Source of the DNA: Erythrobacter sanguineus
Lineage (GTDB): Bacteria > Pseudomonadota > Alphaproteobacteria > Sphingomonadales > Sphingomonadaceae
Assembly: GCA_945878845.1 (NCBI GenBank)
Contig: CAMCUB010000002.1
Span: 1 to 64,000, forward strand
Length of the DNA: 64,000 nt
Direction: 5' to 3'
This document shows, in pieces, positions 9,558 to 18,027 of this stretch. The notes below the pieces were generated by a model. The model saw nothing but the letters and a program-made list of their open reading frames with translations. It had not been told where the DNA came from and did not search any database. Numbering within the stretch: position 1 is the first letter of the stretch; each line of letters opens with the position of its first letter. The position numbers and the translations under genes are program-made.

Positions 9558-9633
9558 GATCCGGGCCCTCCGGCCCGGATCATTCGGCCTAACCGGCCGG
9601 CGGCCGGTTGGCCTTGCGAACCCTTCGGGTTCG
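9558..9633 (+). terminator. Three stacked hairpins ending in a T-rich tract, downstream of cpaF
   Basis: Hairpin one (9558-9581) is a perfect 10-bp stem GATCCGGGCC / GGCCCGGATC with a CTCC loop. Hairpin two (9586-9613) pairs GGCC.AACCGGCC with GGCCGGTTGGCC around one bulged T. Hairpin three (9617-9633) is a 7-bp stem CGAACCC-TTC-GGGTTCG followed directly by TTTCT, which fits a Rho-independent terminator on the plus strand. The first hairpin starts 11 bases after the cpaF stop. Confidence 0.7.
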
Positions 9634-9692
9634 TTTCTCGTCGATGAGGCTAAACAGTTTCTCCTCGTTTCGCAGCAACGGGGAGGCGTCGG

Positions 9693-9932
9693 TTAACCCT
9701 TCAGCACCGCCGGCAGCGCCATCGCCAGCAGCCCTGCGCCGAGCATCGCGCTCAGCAGGAACAGCCCGGTCCACGGCACCCAGCCAACCTTTTCAAGCCG
9801 CGCCAGATTGCGCGAGCGGCCGCGGCGCCATTCCATCAGGCTCGCGAACACCGCGAACACCAGACACGCGCCGCCTGCCCACGCGACCTGCGCGGCATCG
9901 CTCAGCAGTTCGAATTGCGCGATAACATCCAT
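9693..9932 (-). CDS. Small two-helix membrane protein
   Basis: A 79-residue protein with two hydrophobic segments: about residues 15-33 (AWAGGACLVFAVFASLM) and about 52-76. They are separated by a basic loop (EWRRGRSRNLARLEKVG). I do not recognise a family. The start at 9932 is preferred because the open frame upstream has no protein-like character. It is divergent from the DMT transporter, whose start lies 64 bases away, and converges towards cpaF across the hairpin array. Confidence 0.6.
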   Translation of the reverse strand: MDVIAQFELLSDAAQVAWAGGACLVFAVFASLMEWRRGRSRNLARLEKVGWVPWTGLFLLSAMLGAGLLAMALPAVLKG

Positions 9933-9996
9933 GCCGCGCCATGTAGGGCGAGGTGCGGCTTGCGCAATCCCCGGCGCTCCTCCAAGCCCGCCGGTG

Positions 9997-10908
9997 ATGG
10001 ATGGCACGATCGCCCGGCCCCGCCCGCTACTCGCGCTCTTCGTGCGGCTGCTCGCCGCCGCCGCGCTGGCGACGATGGGCATGCTGGTAAAGCTCGCAGG
10101 GACACGCGGCGCGCATCTTGGCGAGCTCATATTCTGGCGCCAGCTCATCACCACGATCCTGCTCGCCGCAGGGCTGGCGCTGACCGGCAGGCTCGCGCTG
10201 CTGAAGACCCGGCGCCTGCCCGCCCATGCCCGGCGCGCGGCTAGCGGGTTGTTCGGGATGATCTTCACCTATGGCGCGGTGCTCCTCCTGCCGCTGGCCG
10301 AGGCGACCACGCTCGGGTTCACCGCCCCGGTTTTCGCCGTGCTGCTCGCCATCGTGCTGCTGCGCGAGCGCATCGGCCCCTACCGCTGGAGCGCGGTGGC
10401 GATGGGATTTGCCGGGGTGTTCGTGGTGATGCAGCCCTTCGGCGCCTTGCACGAAGGCGTGACACTCGCGGGGATCGCGGTCGGGCTTGTCGCGCCCTTC
10501 ATGGTCGCGCTGATCAGCTTCCAGATCCAGGATCTCAACACCACCGAGAACCCGTGGAGCATCGTCTTCTGGTTCGCCGCTCTGACCACGCCGGTCGCGG
10601 CGCTCGCCCTGCCCTTTGTCTGGGCCGCGCATGATCCGCTCACATGGGCCCTGATCCTCGGCATGGGGCTGGTGGGCGCGGCGGCGCAGATGCTGCTGAC
10701 GACCTCGCTGCGCTTCGGCTCGGCGGCGGTGATCCTGCTGATGGATTACACCGCGCTGCTGTGGGCAAGCTTCTACGGCTACTACGTTTTCGACCGCGCC
10801 GCGCCTGCCAGCCTGTGGCTCGGCGCGCCGCTGATCATCGGCGCAGGGCTCTTGATTGCGTGGCGCGAGCGGCAACTGGCCCGATCCCGGGTGCATTCCG
10901 GCGAATAG
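9997..10908 (+). CDS. DMT-superfamily (EamA) membrane transporter
   Basis: A 303-residue drug/metabolite transporter with about ten hydrophobic segments in two EamA repeats. The first repeat ends around LLREIGPYRW-type sequence (LLRERIGPYRWSAVAMGFAG) and the second holds a long run of helices from about residue 150 to 295. Start 9997 (ATG, just after a GTG) is chosen because the hydrophobic N-terminus begins there; the frame extends upstream with no family-like sequence. The substrate cannot be predicted. It reads towards the two small lipoprotein genes but is separated from them by 74 bases. Confidence 0.88.
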   Translation: MDGTIARPRPLLALFVRLLAAAALATMGMLVKLAGTRGAHLGELIFWRQLITTILLAAGLALTGRLALLKTRRLPAHARRAASGLFGMIFTYGAVLLLPLAEATTLGFTAPVFAVLLAIVLLRERIGPYRWSAVAMGFAGVFVVMQPFGALHEGVTLAGIAVGLVAPFMVALISFQIQDLNTTENPWSIVFWFAALTTPVAALALPFVWAAHDPLTWALILGMGLVGAAAQMLLTTSLRFGSAAVILLMDYTALLWASFYGYYVFDRAAPASLWLGAPLIIGAGLLIAWRERQLARSRVHSGE

Positions 10909-10982
10909 CACGACGTGGCATGGACCTTCTGGCACCCGGCACCGGTACGCCTGCGAGGGATTGTCCCTTAGGAGCACCAGCC

Positions 10983-11114
10983 ATGATCACCCGTAACCTG
11001 CTTGTCGCCATCGCCCTGTCTGCAGCGGCCTTGTCCACGGCGGCCTGCAACACCGTCGACGGTGCCGGCGACGATCTCAAGTCCGCCTCGCGCGAGGTGA
11101 AGAAGGAAATCTGA
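10983..11114 (+). CDS. Entericidin-like small lipoprotein 1
   Basis: A 43-residue lipoprotein beginning MITRNLLVAIALSAAALS and carrying a lipobox ending in TAAC. It is followed by the short NTVDGAGDDLKSASREVKK tail characteristic of the entericidin EcnA/EcnB family. Mature length after lipidation would be about 22 residues. An AGGAG ribosome-binding site lies at 10970-10974. Entericidins were described as an antidote/toxin pair in enterics, but in alphaproteobacteria the function is largely untested. A close paralogue follows 100 bases downstream. Confidence 0.85.
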   Translation: MITRNLLVAIALSAAALSTAACNTVDGAGDDLKSASREVKKEI

Positions 11115-11214
11115 CCCCGCACACCGGGTCTGATCGGCAATTGGCCGCATTGTCAGGAAATTTTAAGCTACGGGCGGCTTTGATCGGGTCAGATTGACCG
11201 ATTGGAGCCGCCCT

Positions 11215-11346
11215 ATGATCCGCACCCTCTTCGCCGCCGCAACCCTTGCCGCGCTCGCGCTGACCACCACCGCTTGCAACACGGTGGAAGGCGTTGGCGA
11301 GGACATCAAGTCCGTGGGGCGCGCCGGCAAGCGCGCGATTGACTAG
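11215..11346 (+). CDS. Entericidin-like small lipoprotein 2
   Basis: A second 43-residue entericidin-like lipoprotein, MIRTLFAAATLAALALTTTA then lipobox cysteine and NTVEGVGEDIKSVGRAGKR. It is clearly paralogous to the upstream gene (same length, same Cys-Asn-Thr-Val core) but diverged in the tail, so this is an old tandem duplication. A GGAG site precedes the ATG by 8 bases. The 100-base gap between the copies could hold its own promoter. It converges with the methyltransferase gene, 9 bases away. Confidence 0.85.
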   Translation: MIRTLFAAATLAALALTTTACNTVEGVGEDIKSVGRAGKRAID

Positions 11347-11355
11347 TCCTGGCGG

Positions 11356-11961
11356 CTAAATCGGGCGAAAAACCAGGCTTAAATTGTTGGCAGGCATCGC
11401 GTGTCGCGCAGCTCGGGCAAGTCCGTGCGCGGCCGCGAGGCTGTCCAGATCTTCGGCACGCCTGAGGCCCCAGCGCGTATCGCGCGATTTCAGGCTCTCG
11501 TCGAAGGCGAGGTTTGAGGCAGCGGTTGCGATGCCATCCTCGACGAACGGGCCGTAGAGGATCAGCGGCCCGCCGCCGGTGCCCAATAAACGGGCAGCCC
11601 CCCGGAAAAGCCCTTGGGTCGCAGCCCAAGGACTGATGTGGACCATGTTGATGCACACTAATGCAGCAGCCTCACCGACCGGCCAGCTGTCCGGGTCTGC
11701 CGCATCGAGCATCACCGGCGCGGACAAGTTCGTGCCCGGGTAGTCCGCGCGGTATTCCGCGATCGAGGCAAGCGCTTCGGGTGATGGATCAGTGGGCAGC
11801 CATGTAAGCGCACCGAAATGCTCCGCGAAGAACACCGCATGCTCGCCCGAACCTGCCGCGATCTCGAGCACAGTGCCAGACGCCGGCAATTCGCGCGAGA
11901 GCACCTCGGCAATCGCCTCGCGGTTGCGCAAGGCCGCGGGCGCGTGGCGTTTGGCGCTCAC
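11356..11961 (-). CDS. DUF938 family SAM-dependent methyltransferase
   Basis: A 201-residue class I methyltransferase-like protein. The SAM-binding glycine motif is VLEIAAGSGEHAVFFAEHFG, followed by an acidic position in PTDPSP and the INMVHISPWAATQGLF segment typical of DUF938. Translation probably starts at GTG (11961), whose last bases overlap the stop codon of the AMP ligase (GTGA, 4-base overlap), so the two are coupled. The methyl acceptor is unknown. DUF938 members are often annotated only as hypothetical. Confidence 0.88.
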   Translation of the reverse strand: MSAKRHAPAALRNREAIAEVLSRELPASGTVLEIAAGSGEHAVFFAEHFGALTWLPTDPSPEALASIAEYRADYPGTNLSAPVMLDAADPDSWPVGEAAALVCINMVHISPWAATQGLFRGAARLLGTGGGPLILYGPFVEDGIATAASNLAFDESLKSRDTRWGLRRAEDLDSLAAAHGLARAARHAMPANNLSLVFRPI

Positions 11962-13523
11962 GAGATCTGGCGTTCCTGCCCCTCCCAATAGGGCGCGCGC
12001 AATTCGCGGCGCAGGATCTTGCCGCTGGCGTTGCGCGGCATCACCGGGATCACATCGACGCTCTTGGGCGCCTTGAAGGCGGCGATCCGCTCGCGCGTCC
12101 AAGCGATCACGTCGGCCGGGTCGATCTCCATGCCGGGCTTGGCGACGACGCAGGCCTTGACCTCCTCGCCCCACTTGGCGCTCGGCACGCCGATCACCGC
12201 GACCTCGGCGATGGCGGGGTGGCCGTAGATCGCGCTTTCAACCTCAGCCGGATAGACGTTCTCGCCGCCAGAGATGATCATGTCCTTGATGCGGTCCTGG
12301 ATGTAGACATAGCCGTCCTCGTCCATCACCCCGGCATCGCCCGTGTGGAGCCAGCCGTCAGCATCGATGGTCTTTGCGGTGGCTTCGGGCAGCTTCCAGT
12401 AGCCCGCGGTGTTCGAAGGCGAGCGGATGCACACCTCCCCGATGTCGCCGCGCGGGACTTCGACGTTATCGGGCCCGCGCACCGCGATCTCGACCCCCGG
12501 GAGCGCCTTGCCGGCCGAGCGCATTCGCTGGTTGCCTTCAAGGCTGTGATCCTCGGGCGGCAGGATTGAGACCGTGCCGGTCGTCTCGGTCATGCCATAG
12601 GCTTGCAGGAACTGGGTGTTCGGCATGGTCTGCACCGCCTGCTTGAGCAGTTCGAGCGGCATCGGCGCGGCGCCGTAGATGAGGTAGCGCAGGTTGGAGA
12701 AGTCGGTGCTGGCCGCCTGCGGGTGCTGGATCACCATCTGCAGCGCAGCCGGCACGAGGAACATGTGGGTCGTCCCCGCCTCAATCGCCGCGAGCACGCC
12801 GCCGGGGGTGAATTCGGCCTCGAAACGGCAGCGGATACCCGCCAGCAGAGCGAGGCTGAAGGTGCCCGTGCCGCCGATATGCGCGATCGGCATCGCAACC
12901 ATCATGCAATCGCCCGCGCGGTAATCGGTGTAATAGGTGAGGCCCGCCGCGATCCCTTCGACCCGCAACCGGGTGAGATTGGCGTTGGACAGGAGCACGC
13001 CCTTGGGGTGGCCTGTGGTGCCGCTGGTATAGAGCTGGAGGATCGGATCATCCGCGCCGCAGGGCGTGAAGGCCGCCGCCTCGCAGGCGCGTGCCCCGGC
13101 CAACAGCGCAGGCTCGTCCAGCAATTCGGGCGGGCTCGAAAGCTCGGCCGCCGCCTTTGCGGCAAGCTCCATGAAGTCGGGTGTCGCCACCAGCAGCTTT
13201 GCCCCGGTATCGCCGAGAATATAGGCGATCTCGGGCGCGGCGAGCCGCCAGCCGATCGGCGCGATCACGATCCCCGCCCGCGCGCAGGCGCAGTAGAGGA
13301 GGCCGTAACTCGCCGCGTTCTTGCCCAGAAATGCCACCCGGTCGCCCGCGCCGATGCCGCGCGCTGCCAGCATTGCGATGATCTGCCGCGAGAGCTGGTC
13401 GACCTCGCCATAGGTGAAGGCTTGGGTTCCGCCCTCGATCGCGGGCGCATCGGGCTGCACGCTGGCCCAATGGGCGAGGATTTCGTCGAGTGTCAGGAAG
13501 TCGTGCTGCGCGATCTGGGCCAT
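11958..13523 (-). CDS. Class I AMP-dependent acyl-CoA synthetase (long-chain fatty-acid--CoA ligase-like)
   Basis: A 521-residue adenylate-forming ligase that activates a carboxylic acid as acyl-AMP and transfers it to CoA. The core motifs are present: P-loop LYTSGTTGHPKGVLLS (about residue 170), AYGMTETTG, the GWLHTGDAGVMDEDGY hinge region, RIKDMIISGGENVYPAE and the catalytic C-terminal lysine in NASGKILRREL. The substrate class is uncertain; the sequence fits fatty-acyl or aryl-CoA ligases. It is the first gene of a two-gene operon with the DUF938 methyltransferase. Confidence 0.93.
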   Translation of the reverse strand: MAQIAQHDFLTLDEILAHWASVQPDAPAIEGGTQAFTYGEVDQLSRQIIAMLAARGIGAGDRVAFLGKNAASYGLLYCACARAGIVIAPIGWRLAAPEIAYILGDTGAKLLVATPDFMELAAKAAAELSSPPELLDEPALLAGARACEAAAFTPCGADDPILQLYTSGTTGHPKGVLLSNANLTRLRVEGIAAGLTYYTDYRAGDCMMVAMPIAHIGGTGTFSLALLAGIRCRFEAEFTPGGVLAAIEAGTTHMFLVPAALQMVIQHPQAASTDFSNLRYLIYGAAPMPLELLKQAVQTMPNTQFLQAYGMTETTGTVSILPPEDHSLEGNQRMRSAGKALPGVEIAVRGPDNVEVPRGDIGEVCIRSPSNTAGYWKLPEATAKTIDADGWLHTGDAGVMDEDGYVYIQDRIKDMIISGGENVYPAEVESAIYGHPAIAEVAVIGVPSAKWGEEVKACVVAKPGMEIDPADVIAWTRERIAAFKAPKSVDVIPVMPRNASGKILRRELRAPYWEGQERQIS

Positions 13524-13600
13524 GCTGGTGTCTCTCTCCCGGGGGACATGCTTTTGCCCGCGAGATTAGCCCAGCCGCGCGCGCCGTCCAGCGGCGAATT

Positions 13601-14050
13601 TCAGCGGAAGCGCCCTTGCCTCCGTGCGGCGGGCTCGCGGGCGATCAGCCAGATGCCGAGGCCAATCGGCCCTGCCATGAAGGTCGTAAACAGGATCGGG
13701 GCCTGAATGAAGCGCGAGATACCCTTGGCGTCCGCATCGCGCGCAATCCACAGGCCCACGAAGAGATCGAAGGCGAGGTAATGCGTCCAGCCGATCGTAA
13801 CCCCGCCATCGCTGGCGAAGATCGCGCGGATGCCGGGGATGGTGGTGAAATCGGCCCCGCCCCCGCCGGTGTTGGGGATCAACCCGCTCACCACGCCGAT
13901 CAGGCCAGTGGCATAGACAAGGCAAAGCAGGCCAACGCCCAGATAGAGGATCGCCGAGAGCAGCGCGGGCCAGCGCGGGAGCAGAATCAGCGCGGTCCAC
14001 GCGACCAGCGCGAGCAGGTTCACCGTCTTGAACACCAGCGCCCAGTCCAT
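13601..14050 (-). CDS. ABA4-like (DUF4281) membrane protein
   Basis: A 149-residue membrane protein of the ABA4-like family, with hydrophobic segments at about 5-25, 28-55, 83-102 and 112-137. The motif TIGWTHYLAFDLFVGLWI and the loop PNTGGGGADFTTIPGI are what I use for the assignment. Plant ABA4 is needed for neoxanthin formation; the bacterial homologues are uncharacterised, though carotenoid metabolism is plausible in a pigmented sphingomonad. Its start overlaps the upstream stop by one base (TGATG), making it the last gene of a dgt operon. Confidence 0.8.
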   Translation of the reverse strand: MDWALVFKTVNLLALVAWTALILLPRWPALLSAILYLGVGLLCLVYATGLIGVVSGLIPNTGGGGADFTTIPGIRAIFASDGGVTIGWTHYLAFDLFVGLWIARDADAKGISRFIQAPILFTTFMAGPIGLGIWLIAREPAARRQGRFR

Positions 14051-14775
14051 CAGTCCGCCTCCTCCTCGTGTGTCGCCGTCTTGCGCCATTCCCGCGCGGC
14101 GCGGCGCATCGCCTCGTTGTCGTGGGTGAAGCGCCCGCCCGCACGGCGCAGCGCAAGGCCGAGCGCGGCCTCGGCGACCAGCCCGGCATCGATCGAGCGG
14201 TATTGCTCCCACTTGCCCGAGAGCAGCGGGTCGATCAGCGGCGCGGCGATCAGCGCGGCGCGCTCGGCGAGGCGCAGGTCGCCCTCGCGCTGCCCCCGCA
14301 GCAGGCCGGGGTGGAGGATGTCGAGGCGTTTGAAGCCGATCCGGCTCACTGCCTCCTCGGTCTCACCCTTGGTGCGCATGTAGAGCGCCTTGCTGCGCTT
14401 GTCGGCCCCGGCGGCGCTGAGCAGCACCATGTTCGGGATGCCGGCGCGCTTGGCCGCCTCGGCGGTGGCGAGCACCAGATCGTGATCGACCGCACGGAAG
14501 GCCGCCTCGTCGCGCCCCGCCTTCTTCCATGTGGTACCGAGCGCGCAGATCAGCGCGCGCGGACGCACCGCGTCGAGCACGTCGCCCCATTTGGCGGGTT
14601 CGGCCACGAACATCTCCATCCGCGCGCCGGGCGGCAGCGGTGCCTCGCGCCGGGCGATGCCGAGGATGCGCACCTGATCGCCTTCGCTCGCGATCTCGAT
14701 CACGCGGCGCCCGATCAGGCCGGTGGCGCCCACCAGTGCGATGCGCACAGGGCCGGTCACGCGCGGCTCATACAT
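14050..14775 (-). CDS. NAD(P)-binding SDR-like protein (HTATIP2/NmrA-type)
   Basis: A 241-residue atypical short-chain dehydrogenase-like protein. The dinucleotide-binding loop is ALVGATGLIGRRVIEIA at the N-terminus, and a second conserved stretch PNMVLLSAAGADKRSKALYMRTKGE contains the Ser and the Tyr-x-x-x-Lys-like YMRTK. It resembles the oxidoreductase HTATIP2/YbjT group. The first eight bases overlap the end of dgt, and the next gene starts within its stop codon, so all three are coupled. No substrate can be inferred. Confidence 0.85.
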   Translation of the reverse strand: MYEPRVTGPVRIALVGATGLIGRRVIEIASEGDQVRILGIARREAPLPPGARMEMFVAEPAKWGDVLDAVRPRALICALGTTWKKAGRDEAAFRAVDHDLVLATAEAAKRAGIPNMVLLSAAGADKRSKALYMRTKGETEEAVSRIGFKRLDILHPGLLRGQREGDLRLAERAALIAAPLIDPLLSGKWEQYRSIDAGLVAEAALGLALRRAGGRFTHDNEAMRRAAREWRKTATHEEEAD

Positions 14776-15934
14776 TGATCAATCCCTCGGGCCGGGAGCC
14801 GTAGATTTCGCCCACCGCCTTGATCGCGAACCGGTCGCTCATCCCCGCGATGAAATCGGCGATCACGCGGCTGCGCTGCGGCTCGGCCTGCGGCAGCCGC
14901 GCGAGCCAGTCCGCGGGCATCAGCGTCGCATCCTGCGCATAGGCCGCAAACAGCCGCGCCACGACATCGCGCGCCTTTTCGGCCGCAGCGATCTGTTCGG
15001 GGTGGTAGTAGAGGCGTTCGTACATGAAACTCTTCAGCCGCCGCTCTTGCGCGGCCATCGCGGGCGAGAACCCGGCGAGCTGGCGGCCCGCGGCGCGCAC
15101 TTCGGCGACCGAGCCAAGCCCGCGGGCCGCTTGCGCCGTATGCGCAATAACGTCGTTCACCATCATCCCGATCTGGTCGCGTATCATCTCGCGCAGCAGA
15201 CGCTCGCGCGGGGCGTGGGGAAAGCGTTTTTCGACGCTACGCCACTGGTCTGCGAGGAAATCCAGCGTCAGCAGGTCATCGAGCGTAAGGAAGCCCGCCC
15301 GCAAGCCATCATCGATGTCGTGGTTGTCATAGGCGATGTCGTCGGCGACGGCTGCGACCTGCGCTTCCAATGAGGGCCAGCTGTCCAGCTTCAGCGGGAA
15401 GGCAGCGTCCAGTTCGGCGAGCGCCCAGCCCGGGGCGGTGACCGGGCCATTGTGCTTGGCCAGCCCCTCGAGCAGGTCCCAGGTGAGGTTCAGCCCGTCA
15501 TGCTCGGGATAGGGGCACTCGATCCGCATTACCGTGCGCAGCGCCTGCGCATTGTGGCAAAAGCCGCCATGCCGCTCCATCGCGTCACTGAGCGCCGCCT
15601 CGCCCGCATGGCCGAAGGGCGGGTGGCCGAGATCATGCGCGAGGCACAGCGCTTCGGTCAGGTCCTCGTCGAGCCCCAGCGCGCGGGCGATCACCCGGCC
15701 GATCTGCGCGACCTCAAGGCTGTGGGTGAGGCGGGTGCGGTAATGGTCGCCGTCGGGCGCGATGAACACCTGCGTCTTCGATTTGAGCCTGCGGAAGCTC
15801 ATCGAATGGATAATCCGGTCGCGGTCGCGCTGGAACGGGCTGCGCGGGCCCCGCTGCTCGCCCGCATCGGCGCGCGCGAATTCGCGGGCAGGGCCAGCGG
15901 CGGGATCGGCAGCGTAGGGGGCGCGGGGGGTCAC
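14768..15934 (-). CDS. dgt: Deoxyguanosinetriphosphate triphosphohydrolase-like protein
   Basis: A 388-residue HD-domain dNTPase that splits dNTPs into deoxynucleoside and triphosphate. Metal-binding residues are visible in RLTHSLEVAQ (first His) and in CLAHDLGHPPFGHAGE (the HD pair). The N-terminus QRDRDRIIHSMSFRRLKSKT is the usual family start region. The start codon is GTG. Family members of this length act as dGTP- or multi-dNTP-activated hydrolases; the preferred substrate is not determinable. The first gene of the dgt / NAD-binding / ABA4-like operon. Confidence 0.92.
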   Translation of the reverse strand: MTPRAPYAADPAAGPAREFARADAGEQRGPRSPFQRDRDRIIHSMSFRRLKSKTQVFIAPDGDHYRTRLTHSLEVAQIGRVIARALGLDEDLTEALCLAHDLGHPPFGHAGEAALSDAMERHGGFCHNAQALRTVMRIECPYPEHDGLNLTWDLLEGLAKHNGPVTAPGWALAELDAAFPLKLDSWPSLEAQVAAVADDIAYDNHDIDDGLRAGFLTLDDLLTLDFLADQWRSVEKRFPHAPRERLLREMIRDQIGMMVNDVIAHTAQAARGLGSVAEVRAAGRQLAGFSPAMAAQERRLKSFMYERLYYHPEQIAAAEKARDVVARLFAAYAQDATLMPADWLARLPQAEPQRSRVIADFIAGMSDRFAIKAVGEIYGSRPEGLINV

Positions 15935-16239
15935 GGCTCAGCGCTTAGGAGCAAGGCCGCGGCGGCTCAACCGGAACGGGGCGGGAACGCGGGGAGAAAC
16001 CACGAAATACAATCGCTTGGCGTCCGCAAAGCTGGGGAGAAATATGGGGCCGCCCTCCGGTGATTGGGGGGGAGGAGAGCGGCCCCAAGGGCCCGTCGGT
16101 GCGACCCGAAGACCCGGATAATGCCTATTACGTTTCCGTGACAAAATCCGTGGGCGCAGATAGTAAGAACGTTAACTCGTTGCACCCCATGCAACGTCGG
16201 GATGCGGCCAGCCGCCCGCGCGGACGGACGAGCCGAGCT
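15935..16239. other. Non-coding gap with a long GC stem
   Basis: This gap of about 305 bases separates dgt from the racemase. It contains a long inverted repeat: GGGGCCGC at 16046-16053 pairs with GCGGCCCC at 16079-16086, and inner CCTCC (16054-16058) pairs with GGAGG (16071-16075) around an AGA bulge. A second small hairpin, CGTTGCA-CCCCA-TGCAACG, lies at 16178-16196. Neither is followed by a T-tract. Open frames here look like composition artefacts. The dgt promoter must lie in this region. Confidence 0.5.
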
Positions 16240-16944
16240 TTACCCCACGACTTCCTGCTCGAGAATCCAGTTCGCGGCCGCCTCGCAGTGGATGCGGGTG
16301 GAGTCGAAGATCGGCAAGACGTTCGCGTCGACGTCGACCACCAGGTCGAGCTCGGTGCAGGCCAGCACCACTGCGGCGGCGCCCTCCTGTTCGGTGTTGG
16401 TGATGATCGTCTTCAGCGTCCGCTCGGCCTCGCGGGTGACCTTGCCGACCATCAGCTCGTCATAGATGATCTTGTCGAGCATCTCGACATAGGCAAGGTT
16501 GGGCGGCAGCAGGTCGATCCCGTGCGCGACGAGGCGCTTGCGATAGAAGCTCTCGGTCATGACATTGCGGGTGCCGAGCAAGGCGGCGCTGGTTTTCCCT
16601 GCGCGCTTCATCGCGAGGCCGACATATTCAGCGATGTGCAGGATCGGGATGTTCACCGCGGCCGCGACGTCATCATAGAGCCGGTGCATCGAATTGGCGC
16701 CAATGATCAGGCCTTCCGCCCCCGCCCCTTCCAGCCGCCGCGCGCTTTCGACCAGCACGCTCGCCGCGCGCTGCCAGTCGCGCTCGGCGGTGAGCGCGTA
16801 GAGCTGGCAGAAGTCGAGGCTCTCGATCAGCAGCGGCGCGCTCGCCATCGGCGCGGCGCGTTTCTGGACGATGCGGTTGATCCGGTCGTAATAGGTCGCG
16901 GTCGACACCCAGCTCATGCCGCCGATGATCCCGAGTTTGCGCAA
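16240..16944 (-). CDS. Aspartate/glutamate racemase family protein
   Basis: A 234-residue cofactor-independent amino-acid racemase. The N-terminus MRKLGIIGGMSWVSTATYY is the canonical family start, which supports the TTG start codon at 16944 with a GAAAGGGG sequence upstream. The second catalytic cysteine is in VVLACTELDL. The first site reads GANSMHRL, so the usual Thr or Cys is Ser; in the broad-specificity racemase YgeA this position is Thr, so the enzyme is closer to that group than to a two-cysteine aspartate racemase. A D-amino-acid role in cell-wall or signalling metabolism is possible. Confidence 0.88.
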   Translation of the reverse strand: MRKLGIIGGMSWVSTATYYDRINRIVQKRAAPMASAPLLIESLDFCQLYALTAERDWQRAASVLVESARRLEGAGAEGLIIGANSMHRLYDDVAAAVNIPILHIAEYVGLAMKRAGKTSAALLGTRNVMTESFYRKRLVAHGIDLLPPNLAYVEMLDKIIYDELMVGKVTREAERTLKTIITNTEQEGAAAVVLACTELDLVVDVDANVLPIFDSTRIHCEAAANWILEQEVVG

Positions 16945-17037
16945 GGCGGGGGCCCCTTTCCGGTCAGTGTGCAGTTGCGAAGAGGTGTAGGGGGCAAGCG
17001 TCGCTCACGTCCAGTGCGCACATGTCAGGTTGCAAAC

Positions 17038-18027
17038 TCAGGGTTGCTTTGGCGCAGGAGCGTGCTGTGCAAGCCACGCTTCAAGGTCGGCGAGCGTCTT
17101 GGCCGGGGCCTCTTCGTGCGGCAGGTGGCCGATGCCGGGATAGATGCGCAGGGTGTTGGCGGGCAGGGTCTTCGCCAGCCACTGCCCCGCTTCGACCGGG
17201 ATGATGCGATCCTCCTCGCCCCACAGGATTAGCGTCGGGGTCTGCACCTTGGCGATGTCGGCCGCCGCGAGCGGATCATAGGGCATGCTGAAACGCGCGA
17301 GGGTGGCGCGGCGGTTGCCGGGGTAGCGCAGCAGCTCCCAGTAACGGTCGATGGCCGCTTCGCTCGCCACCGATTTCACCGAGACCGATTGCTCGAGGCT
17401 TTGGGCGATCAGACTGCGCGGGGTGATCTGTTCGGCGATCAGGTTCACCCCCGGCATCCGCGCGATGGTGAAGCCGATATTGCCGGAGTCCTCATCGTCC
17501 TTTTCCAGACGCGCAATCTTCAGCATCGGCCCGCCGCTGCCGTCGACCAGCACGAGGCCGGTGAGACGCTCGGGGTGGGCAATAGCATAGGCCAGCGCGT
17601 GCTTGCCGCCCATCGAATTGCCGCCGAGGATGAAGGTCGCAAGGCCCAGCTTGTCCGCCACCTCGCCAATATCGGCGACGAAATTGGTGGTGGCGTAGTT
17701 CTCCTTGGGGTCGGGGCCGGTGAGGCCGTGGCCGACCTGATCGAAACGGATCACCCGGTAGCGGGTCTTGAGCGCCTGCACCCACGGCTCCCAGGTATGC
17801 AGATCGGCGTTTGACCCGTGGAGCAGGATGATCGCGGGCGCATCACGCGGCCCCTCGTCGCGCAGGTGGACTTTCACGCCATCGCCGATTTCGACGAATT
17901 GCGACGGCGGGCCGCCATATTTGGCGCGCATTGCGGCAGGGTCGGTGTCAGGGGTTCGGAAGATCAGGAAGGCGACCACCAGCAGCGCAATCAGCGCCAG
18001 CAATCCGCGCAACACCCACTTGATCAC
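17038..18027 (-). CDS. Membrane-anchored alpha/beta hydrolase
   Basis: A 329-residue alpha/beta-fold hydrolase with an N-terminal membrane anchor or uncleaved signal (residues 4-25, very hydrophobic). The oxyanion motif is LLHGSNADLHTW, the nucleophile serine is in LGGNSMGGKHAL, the acid is in WGEEDRIIP and the catalytic histidine is in GIGHLPHEE, so the triad is complete. It starts at a GTG overlapping the stop of the diheme cytochrome by 4 bases (GTGA), making it the third gene of the beta-helix/cytochrome operon and placing its catalytic domain in the periplasm. Substrate unknown. Confidence 0.88.
   Translation of the reverse strand: MIKWVLRGLLALIALLVVAFLIFRTPDTDPAAMRAKYGGPPSQFVEIGDGVKVHLRDEGPRDAPAIILLHGSNADLHTWEPWVQALKTRYRVIRFDQVGHGLTGPDPKENYATTNFVADIGEVADKLGLATFILGGNSMGGKHALAYAIAHPERLTGLVLVDGSGGPMLKIARLEKDDEDSGNIGFTIARMPGVNLIAEQITPRSLIAQSLEQSVSVKSVASEAAIDRYWELLRYPGNRRATLARFSMPYDPLAAADIAKVQTPTLILWGEEDRIIPVEAGQWLAKTLPANTLRIYPGIGHLPHEEAPAKTLADLEAWLAQHAPAPKQP

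Noticed and set aside
15938-16194. Short minus-strand frames upstream of dgt
   Set aside because: Composition-driven, no ribosome-binding site, and they cross the long stem at 16046-16086.
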